Shown here: positions 19,416-28,800 of the stretch, one piece after another | How the letters are laid out: each line of letters starts with the position of its first letter | Position numbering within the stretch: the first letter of the stretch is position 1 | Assembly (NCBI RefSeq): GCF_001679645.1 | Contig: NZ_LRUN01000001.1 | Span: forward strand, 186,001-250,000 | Direction: 5' to 3' | Source of the DNA: Pseudomonas bananamidigenes | GTDB taxonomy: Bacteria; Pseudomonadota; Gammaproteobacteria; Pseudomonadales; Pseudomonadaceae | DNA: 64,000 nucleotides | The notes under the pieces: generated by a model | What the model was told of the DNA's origin: nothing | What the model saw: the letters and a program-made list of their open reading frames with translations, nothing else | The model's database searches: none | Made by a program: the position numbers and the translations under genes

Positions 19416-20375
19416 TTAACTGGCGGCCATCTTCATCCGCCGGGCCTTGAGCCCGGCAATCAACGAAGGCCCCAGTGCCACCAGCGCCGACCCCAGCACC
19501 ACCAGCACCGCCCCGCCATAACCCAGACCGTTGATCTGCTCGGCATGCACGTATTGCGGCCAGATCCACGCTGCCAGCGCGACGGCACCGAAGGTCACCA
19601 ACGGTGTGATCGCCAGGGTCGCGCTGACCCGCGAAGCTTCCCAATGGGCCAGCGCCTCGGCAAACGCGCCATAGGCAATCAGGGTATTCATGCAACACGC
19701 CAGCAGCAGCCAGCCCTGCAACGGGCTCAACTGCAGCGTTTCCAGCGGATGCACCCACGGTGTCAACAGCAAGGCGCAGAACAGGTAGATCACCATCATC
19801 ACCTGCAACGAGTTCCACACCGTCAGCAGCTGCTTCTGCCCCAGGGCATAGAACGTCCAGACCGTCGACGCCAGCAGCACCAGCAACACACCGGCGGTGT
19901 AATCAGATAAAGACGTGAGCAATTCCGCCAGACGCTGATTGAAAAACAGCGTAAAGCCGATCAACAACACCGCCAGGCCAATGCCCTGACCGATGCTGAA
20001 GCGCTCCTTGAACACGAACAGACTGGCGATCAACAACATGATCGGCCCCATCTGCACCACCAGTTGCGCGGTGCCCGGGCTGAGCAGGTTCAGGCCCATC
20101 AGGTAGAGCACGTAGTTGCCCACCAGCCCGAGCACCGCCATCAGCACCAGCCAGCCGCCCTTCGGCCCGAGCACCTTGCGACTCGGCAACCGTCGGGTCG
20201 CCGCCAGATAAATGAACAGGCAACCGCCGGATACCAGCAGGCGAAACCAGGTCACCGTGATCGGGTCCATCACCTGCAGCACTTGCTTGAGCTTGATCGG
20301 CAGGATTCCCCACAGAAACGCCGTCAACAAGGCGAGGAACAAGCCGTACACCCAGCGACCCGACGAAACGTGCAT
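19416..20375 (-). CDS. DMT-superfamily transporter with two EamA domains
   Basis: 319 residues with about ten transmembrane helices forming two EamA repeats (first from residue 9, LFLALLTAFLWGILPI; second from about residue 158, GVLLVLLASTVWTFYALGQ). Inner-membrane drug/metabolite exporter of unknown substrate; the sequence resembles RarD/YedA-like members only at family level. I chose the ATG at 20375 (GGGG upstream) because the longer frame to 20558 has no membrane or family character. Convergent with fumC across a REPIN. Confidence 0.82.
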   Translation of the reverse strand: MHVSSGRWVYGLFLALLTAFLWGILPIKLKQVLQVMDPITVTWFRLLVSGGCLFIYLAATRRLPSRKVLGPKGGWLVLMAVLGLVGNYVLYLMGLNLLSPGTAQLVVQMGPIMLLIASLFVFKERFSIGQGIGLAVLLIGFTLFFNQRLAELLTSLSDYTAGVLLVLLASTVWTFYALGQKQLLTVWNSLQVMMVIYLFCALLLTPWVHPLETLQLSPLQGWLLLACCMNTLIAYGAFAEALAHWEASRVSATLAITPLVTFGAVALAAWIWPQYVHAEQINGLGYGGAVLVVLGSALVALGPSLIAGLKARRMKMAAS

Positions 20376-20585
20376 GAGAACCCCGAAAGCCAAAGACAGG
20401 AACGCACATTCTAGGCGCTGCGGCAGGCATGACACAGGGACAGTTGCGATCGGGCCGCAAATGGAACTGTACAGGTCGCAGCAGTAAATTGACGCGCTGC
20501 CGTTGATCGGCTGGCGAAGCGCCGCAAGTGGTTCAGGCATAAGCTCTTCGGATCCCATCCAGCGCAGCGCTCAAGGAGATCGACC

Positions 20586-20780
20586 ATGTTCGGAATGCGC
20601 GCCCAGGACAGCGACCCCGCCATGCACTTTCGCAGCGATCGGGTGTGTCGGGTCAATGGCGAGCTGTTTTTCAGCACCCGGGAGAACACCCTCGAAGGAC
20701 CGTTCGACAGCCCCGAGAAAGCCGAGCAGGAAATCCGCGCGTACATCGCGCGGATGCAATTGCTGGATTCTGGCAGGTAG
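20586..20780 (+). CDS. Small conserved protein (DUF6316-like)
   Basis: 64 residues, with a strong AAGGAG ribosome site seven bases before the ATG. The sequence contains RVNGELFFSTRENTLEGPFDSPEKAEQEIRAYI, a pattern of two short strands and a helix seen in small Pseudomonas proteins of unknown function. No membrane segment. Stands alone between the EamA transporter and a REPIN. Function unknown; the family name is from memory. Confidence 0.6.
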   Translation: MFGMRAQDSDPAMHFRSDRVCRVNGELFFSTRENTLEGPFDSPEKAEQEIRAYIARMQLLDSGR

Positions 20781-20794
20781 ATCCGGTCGCCCCA

Positions 20795-20877
20795 TTCGCG
20801 AGCAAGCTCGCTCCCACATTCGATCACATTCCTTCAATAAGAATAGGGTCAACTGTGGGAGCGAGCTTGCTCGCGAA
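20795..20877. repeat. REPIN (inverted REP pair)
   Basis: Same inverted REP structure as at 19318-19400: arms at 20795-20817 and 20855-20877, about 37 bases apart. Lies between the small gene and the convergent thiolase gene. Confidence 0.9.
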
Positions 20878-20909
20878 AGCTATCGAGAGAGCAAAACAAA
20901 TTTCCGGAC

Positions 20910-22094
20910 TTAACGCACCGCTTCAAATAACCCGGTCGCCCCCATCCCGCCACCCACGCACATGGTCACGATTCCGTAACGCAGATTACGTCGCTGCAAC
21001 TCGCGCACCAGATGCCCGACCTGGCGCGAACCGGTCATGCCGAACGGGTGACCAATGGAAATCGAGCCGCCGTTGACGTTGTACTTTTCGTTGTCGATTT
21101 CCAGCCGGTCCCGGGCGTACAGGCACTGCGAGGCGAACGCTTCGTTCAGCTCCCACAGATCGATGTCGGCTACCTGCAAACCTTTGGCCTTGAGCAGTTT
21201 CGGCACGGAGAACACCGGGCCGATGCCCATTTCGTCCGGCTCGCAACCGGCCACGGTGAAACCGCGGAAAAACGCCTTTGGCTTGAGCCCCAGTTGCAGC
21301 GCTTTGTCCAGACTCATCACCAGCGTCATCGAGGCGCCATCGGACAACTGCGAGGAGTTGCCTGCCGTTACCGAACCATCCTCGGCGAACACCGGTTTCA
21401 GTCCGGCAAGGCTTTCATAAGTGGTGTCCGGGCGGTTGCAGTCGTCGCGATCGACGATGCCGTCGAGGATCTGCACCTCGCCGCTGTTCTTGTCCTCGAC
21501 CCGGTATTTCACCGCCATCGGCACGATTTCGTCACTGAACAGCCCTGCTGCCTGCGCCCGAGCGGTGCGGATCTGACTTTGCAGCGAGTAACGATCCTGG
21601 GCCTCGCGGCTGACGCCGTAACGACGCGCCACCACTTCGGCGGTCTGGCCCATGGTGTAGTAGATGCCCGGCGTCTGCTGCTTGAGCAACGGGTTGATCA
21701 GGTGATCAGTGTTGACGCTTTTCAGGGTCAGGCTGATCGACTCGACGCCGCCGGCAACGATGATGTCGCTGCAACCGGAAGCAATCTGGTTGGCCGCAAT
21801 CGCAATCGCCTGCAAGCCCGAAGAGCAGAAACGGTTGAGGGTCATGCCTGCCGTGCCGGTGCCCAGTCGTGAAAGCACCGCCACGTTGCGCCCGATGTTG
21901 TAGCCCTGGGCGCCTTCGTTGGAACCGGCACCGACAATGCAGTCCTCGACGCTGGCCGGGTCCACATCGTTGCGCGACAGCAAAGCGTTGACACAATGGG
22001 CCGCCATGTCATCCGGGCGGGTCTGGTTGAACTTGCCGCGAAAGGACTTGGCCAGGCCGGTCCGTACGCTGTCGACGATCACCACTTCACGCAT
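20910..22094 (-). CDS. Acetyl-CoA C-acyltransferase (thiolase)
   Basis: 394 residues, normal thiolase length. The acyl-accepting cysteine is C90 in NRFCSSGLQAIA, the histidine motif is GHPFGMTGSRQ near residue 350, and the second cysteine is C379 in CVGGGMGATG. It carries out the thiolytic step of fatty-acid oxidation or the reverse condensation. The ATG at 22094 has GAGG six bases upstream. No partner beta-oxidation gene adjoins it, so whether it is a FadA-type degradative or a synthetic enzyme cannot be decided here. Confidence 0.88.
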   Translation of the reverse strand: MREVVIVDSVRTGLAKSFRGKFNQTRPDDMAAHCVNALLSRNDVDPASVEDCIVGAGSNEGAQGYNIGRNVAVLSRLGTGTAGMTLNRFCSSGLQAIAIAANQIASGCSDIIVAGGVESISLTLKSVNTDHLINPLLKQQTPGIYYTMGQTAEVVARRYGVSREAQDRYSLQSQIRTARAQAAGLFSDEIVPMAVKYRVEDKNSGEVQILDGIVDRDDCNRPDTTYESLAGLKPVFAEDGSVTAGNSSQLSDGASMTLVMSLDKALQLGLKPKAFFRGFTVAGCEPDEMGIGPVFSVPKLLKAKGLQVADIDLWELNEAFASQCLYARDRLEIDNEKYNVNGGSISIGHPFGMTGSRQVGHLVRELQRRNLRYGIVTMCVGGGMGATGLFEAVR

Positions 22095-22195
22095 GGCATA
22101 CCTCATTGCTGCAGTCGGTTGAGAGTGAACCGAGCATAAGTCCACCTCATCGCCCGTCGCGACAATCATTCACCTCGCGTATGCGGGTTCATCGC

Positions 22196-23710
22196 TCAGT
22201 TTTTGTGCTTCTTTTCCTTCTTGCCGGATTTCTCGAAGGCTTCTTCCAGCGCTCGATTGATCGTGCGCAGCACCTTGACCCGGGCCCAGCGCTTGTCATT
22301 GGCCTCGACCAGCGTCCATGGCGAGATTTCGGTACTGGTTCGGTCGACCATGTCGCCCACGGCGGCGCGATACGCGTCCCATTTGTCGCGGTTGCGCCAG
22401 TCGTCTTCGGTAATCTTGAAGCGCTTGAACGGGATCTCTTCACGGGCCTGGAAACGCTCCATTTGCGTGTCCTTGTCGATGGCCAGCCAGAACTTGACCA
22501 CGATCACCCCGGCATCGGCGAGCTGTTCTTCGAAATCGTTGATTTCGCCGTAGGCGCGCATCCAGTCGGCGGTGCTGCAAAAGCCCTCGATCCGCTCCAC
22601 CAGCACCCGGCCATACCACGAACGATCGAACACGGTGAACTTGCCCCGGGCCGGGATGTGTCGCCAGAAGCGCCACAGGTAAGGCTGTGCCCGCTCCTCT
22701 TCGGTCGGCGCGGCAATCGGCACGATGTTGTACTGACGCGGATCGAGCGCCGCCGCCACCCGCCGGATCGCCCCGCCCTTGCCCGCCGCATCGTTGCCTT
22801 CGAACACCGCCACCAATGCATGGCGGCGCATGCGTTTGTCGCGCATCAGTCCGGACAGTCGCGCCTGTTCGGTGATCAACTGCTCTTCGTAGTCTTTCTT
22901 GTCCAGACTCTGGGCAAGGTCAAGGCTGTCGAGCAGATTCAACTGATCAACCGACGTACCGAGCGGTTGCGCACTGACCGCGCTCGAATGCACATCGGGG
23001 CGCTTCAATGCGTTTTGCAGGCCCTCAAGCAGAATCTTGCCGACGGTCAGGCTGCGGTAGTTGGCGTCCACCCCTTCGATGACATGCCACGGCGCATAGT
23101 CGCGGCTGGTGCGGCGCAGGACCCGCTCGCCGTATTTGACGAATTTGTCGTAGGTCTGCGACTGCTGCCAGTCCAGCGGGCTGATCCGCCAGCTGTGCAG
23201 CGGGTCGTCGGCCAGCGCCTTGAGCCGCGCCTTCATCTGCTTCTTGGACAGGTGAAACCAGAACTTGAAGATCAGCGCACCTTCGTCGCAGAGCATCTTT
23301 TCCAGACGTTCGGCCCCGGCGATGGCCTGGTCCAGTCGCGGATCCTTGAACAAGCCGTGCACCCGGCCCTGCAGCATCTGGCTGTACCAGTTGCCGAAAA
23401 AAATCCCCATCCGCCCCTTGGCCGGCAACATTCGCCAGTAACGCCAGGCCGGTGGCCGCGCCAGCTCTTCATCGGTCTGCTGGTCAAAGGTACGCACTTC
23501 GATCAGGCGCGGGTCCATCCACTCGTTGAGCAGCTTGACCGTCTCGCCCTTGCCGGCACCTTCGATGCCGTTGATCAGGATGATCACCGGAAAACGCTTT
23601 TGCTGCTGCAATTCGAACTGGGCTTCAAGCAAGGCTTCGCGCAGGGCGGGCACGGCGGCGTCGTAGGTGTCTTTGTCGATGGCGTGACCGATTTCAGCGG
23701 ATTCGAACAT
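22196..23710 (-). CDS. pap: Polyphosphate:AMP phosphotransferase (tandem PPK2)
   Basis: 504 residues made of two PPK2 domains in tandem, as in Pap, which phosphorylates AMP to ADP with polyphosphate. The first domain has NGIEGAGKGETVKLL at residues 47-61; the second has FEGNDAAGKGGAIRRV near residue 302 followed by the family segment PYLWRFWRHIPARG and FDRSWYGRVLVERI. The second P-loop fits the PPK2 consensus better, so it is probably the catalytic one. AAGGAG ribosome site. A Lys-rich tail ends the protein. Confidence 0.92.
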   Translation of the reverse strand: MFESAEIGHAIDKDTYDAAVPALREALLEAQFELQQQKRFPVIILINGIEGAGKGETVKLLNEWMDPRLIEVRTFDQQTDEELARPPAWRYWRMLPAKGRMGIFFGNWYSQMLQGRVHGLFKDPRLDQAIAGAERLEKMLCDEGALIFKFWFHLSKKQMKARLKALADDPLHSWRISPLDWQQSQTYDKFVKYGERVLRRTSRDYAPWHVIEGVDANYRSLTVGKILLEGLQNALKRPDVHSSAVSAQPLGTSVDQLNLLDSLDLAQSLDKKDYEEQLITEQARLSGLMRDKRMRRHALVAVFEGNDAAGKGGAIRRVAAALDPRQYNIVPIAAPTEEERAQPYLWRFWRHIPARGKFTVFDRSWYGRVLVERIEGFCSTADWMRAYGEINDFEEQLADAGVIVVKFWLAIDKDTQMERFQAREEIPFKRFKITEDDWRNRDKWDAYRAAVGDMVDRTSTEISPWTLVEANDKRWARVKVLRTINRALEEAFEKSGKKEKKHKN

Positions 23711-23883
23711 GGGGACGGCTCCTTCCAGAATTCAGCAAGACTAGCGGATTGGGCACGGGCGCGGCACAGAAATTCCCGCTGGCGGCGGATTGTCCGCGAG
23801 TCATCCGCAGCAAGGTTTGCCATGGATCAAGCGCGACCCGCGTGATCGGCTAGAATGGCCGCCTTGTCGTTGCCGAGCCTGCC

Positions 23884-25863
23884 ATGAAACCTGTAATGCC
23901 CCACGCCCAACTCGACTGGGATGACCAGGGACGCCCGCGTTCGCGAGTGTTCGACGATGTGTATTTTTCCGATCAGTCGGGGCTGGATGAAACCCGCTAC
24001 GTATTCCTTGAACAGAATCGACTGGCCGAACGCTTTGCCGCTCTGCCGGCGGGCGGACGACTGGTGATCGGTGAAACCGGCTTCGGCACCGGGTTGAATT
24101 TTCTCTGCGCCTGGCAACTGTTCGAACAACACGCGGTGGCCGGTGCGCGGCTGCATTTCGTCAGCGTCGAAAAGTTTCCGTTGAGCCCCGTCGACCTCCA
24201 GCGTGCGCTGGCGTTGTGGCCTGACCTGAAGCACCTCAGCGATCAACTGCTCAAGCATTACGTGGCAATCCATCAGGGCTTTCAGCGCATGATGCTGGAC
24301 AACGGGCGGGTCACCCTGACGCTGTTGATCGGCGATGCGCTCGAACAATTGCCGCAACTGGACGGCCAGATCGATGCCTGGTTCCTCGATGGCTTCGCCC
24401 CGGCGAAAAACCCCGAGATGTGGACCGCCGAACTGTTCGCCGAACTGGCACGGCTGGCGGCACCCGGCTCGACCATCAGCACATTCACCAGCACCGGCTG
24501 GGTCCGTCGCCTGCTCAATGCCGCCGGGTTCAAGATGAAGCGCACGCCGGGCATCGGCCACAAATGGGAAATCCTGCGTGGCGAGTTTACTGGCTGGCCG
24601 GAGGATGCTCCGTTACCGACACCAGAGAAACCATGGTTCGCCCGCCCTGCACCGCTTGCCGGGGAACGTCATGCGCTGGTCATCGGCGCAGGCCTGGCCG
24701 GTTGCGCTACAGCTTCCAGCCTCGCGGCACGGGGTTGGCAGGTCAGTCTGCTGGAGCGTCATGCAGCGGTGGCGCAGGAAGCCTCGGGCAATCCCCAGGG
24801 CGTGCTGTATCTGAAACTGTCTGCTCACGGCACGGCACTTTCTCAGTTGATCGTCAGCGGCTTCGGCTACACCCGGCGTCTGCTGGAAACCCTGCAGCGG
24901 GGCACCGACTGGGATGACTGCGGCGTGCTGCAACTGGCGTTCAATGAAAAGGAACGCGAGCGTCAGGCACAACTGGCGGCAGCGTTTCCCGAAGACCTTC
25001 TGCAATGGCTCGATCAACCCGAGGCACAAGTGCGCGCCGGGATCGGCCTGGCGCATGGAGGTTTGTATTATCCCGAAGGTGGCTGGGTACATCCGCCTGC
25101 GTTGTGTCAGGCGCAGTCTGCGCAGCCGGGCATCACGTTGCTGACTCATCAGGACGTTGTCGAGCTGCGCAAGGTCGACGGCCAGTGGCAAGCTTTCGAC
25201 GGTGACCGAATGATCGCAACGGCGCCCGTCGTGGTAATGGCCGGCGCCGCCGAGATCAAACGGTTTGCGCAGAGCGCCGAACTGCCGCTCAAACGCATTC
25301 GCGGACAAATCACCCGACTGCCGCAGACTACACAAAGTCAGGCACTGGCCACCGTGGTGTGCGCCGAAGGTTATGTCGCACCGGCACGCTTGGGCGAGCA
25401 TACCCTCGGCGCCAGTTTCGATTTCAACAACGACGACTTGACCCCGACCATCGCCGAACACCTGGGCAATCTGGCGATGCTCGAAGAAATTTCCAGTGAC
25501 CTGGTTTCGCGTCTGCATATTGAGGAGCAGGAGCCCGAGCGTCTTGAAGGACGCGCGGCGTTCCGCTGTACCAGCCCCGATTACCTGCCGATCGTCGGCC
25601 CGCTCGCCGACCGCAAAGCCTTCGATCAAACCTATGCAGTGCTGAGCAAGGATGCCCGGCAAGTGCCAGACATCGTCTGCCCGTGGCTGGACGGCCTGTA
25701 CGTCAATAGCGGCCACGGTTCACGCGGCTTGATCACCGCACCACTGTCGGGCGAGTTGCTGGCGGCCTGGCTGGACGACGAACCGCTGCCTTTGCCCAGA
25801 AGCGTGGCGCAAGCCTGCCATCCGAACCGGTTTGCCTTGCGACGACTGATACGGGGTCAATGA
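23884..25863 (+). CDS. mnmC: MnmC, bifunctional tRNA U34 modification enzyme
   Basis: 659 residues. Residues 1-245 form the SAM methyltransferase domain (ETGFGTGLNFLCAW near 61, WFLDGFAPAKNPEMW near 166); residues about 262-659 form the FAD oxidoreductase with VIGAGLAGCATASSLAARGW near 265 and GHGSRGLITAPLSGELLA near the end. It completes mnm5s2U34 by removing the carboxymethyl group and then methylating. It converges on the NEL ligase gene with only 20 bases between the stops. Confidence 0.95.
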   Translation: MKPVMPHAQLDWDDQGRPRSRVFDDVYFSDQSGLDETRYVFLEQNRLAERFAALPAGGRLVIGETGFGTGLNFLCAWQLFEQHAVAGARLHFVSVEKFPLSPVDLQRALALWPDLKHLSDQLLKHYVAIHQGFQRMMLDNGRVTLTLLIGDALEQLPQLDGQIDAWFLDGFAPAKNPEMWTAELFAELARLAAPGSTISTFTSTGWVRRLLNAAGFKMKRTPGIGHKWEILRGEFTGWPEDAPLPTPEKPWFARPAPLAGERHALVIGAGLAGCATASSLAARGWQVSLLERHAAVAQEASGNPQGVLYLKLSAHGTALSQLIVSGFGYTRRLLETLQRGTDWDDCGVLQLAFNEKERERQAQLAAAFPEDLLQWLDQPEAQVRAGIGLAHGGLYYPEGGWVHPPALCQAQSAQPGITLLTHQDVVELRKVDGQWQAFDGDRMIATAPVVVMAGAAEIKRFAQSAELPLKRIRGQITRLPQTTQSQALATVVCAEGYVAPARLGEHTLGASFDFNNDDLTPTIAEHLGNLAMLEEISSDLVSRLHIEEQEPERLEGRAAFRCTSPDYLPIVGPLADRKAFDQTYAVLSKDARQVPDIVCPWLDGLYVNSGHGSRGLITAPLSGELLAAWLDDEPLPLPRSVAQACHPNRFALRRLIRGQ

Positions 25864-25883
25864 CTTGTCGTCATGGACCTTTT

Positions 25884-28800
25884 TCAACTGCCGGGCAACA
25901 CGCAAGCACTGCCCTCAACCAACCGCAGCACTTGGTCGGTCAATCGCTCGAGCAAGGCACTTTCGGCTTGCTCCAGCCGTGCAGCACAACCGTTCATTTC
26001 ACTCAGATAGTCGACCGAGCTCAGCTCTTCGGAGCGTTCGAACAACGCCTGAGCCTCTTCATGAAAAGGCGCCCGGGCGTCGTCGAACTGCGTCCCGAAG
26101 CTGCTTTTAACGTAATCGTTCCAGAAGGGCTGGCGAACCAGAAACGTCAGCCATTCGGGAGACAGCTCGGCGGTCTGTACTCTGTCGATGGCTTCCAGCA
26201 AATCCGCCCCGGTCACTTGCGCGATCGATGCGTAAAGCATGTGCGAAGGCTGCCCTGGCAATTCGAGTGCCTCTGCCAGCCCCGATCGATAGGCAAGGGC
26301 TACCTCCAGAGGATCGGGTGCCGAGCGGGTCGCGGCATGCTCCGCGGCAATATTGTCCAGTTGTTCAAGCCGAAACAGCCCTCTCGCCAGCTTGATCAGC
26401 GACGGCGCCGAAGGTTTCCGGCCACCGGACGCACGGGTCACGCGACGGACCTGTACCGCCACCTCCAGATGACTGAAATTCAGTGCCGCATTATCCGTAC
26501 AGTTGATCGGATTGGCCGCCAGATCGAAGATCTGCTGGCGCAACTCGGCATCGGCTTGCGTGGCCTCAAGCACATTCCAGACCCGTCGCGACATGTCCTT
26601 GCGCACATGCACGGATTCGGCAGAGTTGCCCAGTTCCGCCAATAACTGAAACAGACCTTCCGCCATCGGATCGTCCTTGATTGCGGTCCACGTCTGCAGA
26701 TGTCGAGAGCCCACCGTCCCTCCGGTTTCAGTCAACCAGATCGAGCGTGCCAGGTTTTCGTCCAGTCGCGCGGGGTCGTTTTCCAGATACCCCATCCCCA
26801 CACCCACCGACTTGCGATAGGAATCAAGATGAACTTTGCTGGTGTCGGAAATCGGGTTATTGCGCAAGTTGATCGTTTCACTGAAGCGTCGGGAGGTTTC
26901 AAAGAGCCAGTCGGGCAGATCCCGGATATCGTTGTCCCGCAGATCCACCTTTTTCAGATTGGGCAAAAACCTCAATCCCTTGGGCAGTTCTGTGGCACGC
27001 GTGTTACGCAGGTAAAGGTGATTGAGATCGAACAGGTTTCCGACATCCACCGTGGCACCCAGATGGTTCCCGCTCAGATTCAGACTTTGCAACGTGCGTA
27101 AACGGGACAATTTCACCAGCGCCTGTTCTGTCAGCTGTATCCGGTTGTTTTCCAGGCTCAGGTGTTTGAGGTTCGGCATGTGCGAAATGACCTCGGGCAG
27201 CCGGGTCAACTGATTGCTGTCCAGGCTGAGGGACTCGACATTTTTGAAGGCTTTGAGGAAGTAGGCGACATCGTTGTCCACCAGCATGTTCTGCAGGGAC
27301 AAATACCTGACATGTTCGAAAGTCAAACCGGGTGGCAACATCGGCAGCTTGCCGCATCGCATGCCATCAAGATTCAGACCGTACACCGGGCGCTCGAACT
27401 CATCACGCTGGAAAACCAGCCGGCAAAAGCAATCCTCGATCTCGAAAGCCACGATCTGGCGGCACTCATGCACCTCGGTCAACGGCCCCCCCAACGCTTT
27501 CATGGCTGCCTGATCTTCCATCCAGACATCCATGACATCGCGCAGTCGCCTGAGATATTCCTGCAGCTCTCTGACCCGAAGCGCCCGAGTGAGATGGTCG
27601 CCGCCTGCCTGATCAAGAAACTCATTGGCCTGCTGGTCGGTAAACAGCGGGAAAAGTTTTTTTACCTTGCGCAGCAAGCGTCGTGAGTGAGCCGGTGTCT
27701 CGACCGGCGAGTCGGCGAGGGTGCAGGAAGACTCTTCAACCGGTAACTCGAAGGGCTCCCCTCTCAACAAACGGGCGCAGCCTTCACGCTCGTCCATGGC
27801 GACGTCCAAGAGTCTGCTGCGCAAGCGTGCACCATCCTCCGCCCTCGCGTCGGCAAAACCCAGCGCCTTGCGCGGCCCCGCCGGGAGACTCTCAAGAATG
27901 GCCTGATAAAGGCTGTCGGGGCCCGATGCGATGCGCCCCAGCGATCTGTTCTGACTGTCGAATACTTCATAGCCGTTTTTCAGCCTGACCAGTGTGCGTG
28001 CATTGGCCGATGTGAACGGATGCGGGCCAACGGATTCCAGCACCGCGCCCTTCAGTGTCAGCTCCCGCATCTGAAGTGACAGCGTCGAGTCCCAGCCGCT
28101 GAGCTGCGGCAATAAACGGATCGCCAGTTTCTGTGTATCGGCATTCGCGATGTCCGCCAGATAGAAACCGGTCAATGCCCGCTCCACACGCACGGCATCC
28201 GAGGCCTGTCGACAGCGCTGCGCCAGTCCCATCGGGATCCGTCCGGTGGTACGCAGATGCAGGCGCTCCACACTGGCCGATTGCCTGAGCATTTCCTCCA
28301 GATGACGTGCCGGTATATCGGGATAGGCATTACGAGCCTTCATCACTTTGCCGGAGTCGGTCTGATCCAGACGTCGATACATGTGCTCGAATACCGATGT
28401 CCGGTCAGCACCGACCTCCGCTCCCAGTTTTTTTGCCAGTTGGCTTCTCTCATTGGCAACGCTGACGCCGCCCCCCAGCAAAGAAGTCTTTTCCTCTGCC
28501 GACATGCCTGCCAGGACCGTTTGCAGCAGCTCCCCTTTTTCCAGCTGGTTCTGACGCACGACAAGGCTGACGGTGTCATCGTCGATAGTGTTGGCAGGAT
28601 AGGTCGCCGAGATCCTGCCGTTGTCATCGATGACCTTGATGTAATGATCGGCCGGCCAGTGGGTGAGTCGGGGCAACGCGTGCAGTTGTTCCTGAACGTA
28701 TCGCGTGTCGCTCGCTTCACCTCCTTTCATCGCGGCAATGAACTCGCGCAGCCTGCGCTCAAGCCGGAAGCGTTCGACAGTGTCCTGAAAGCGCGCAGGG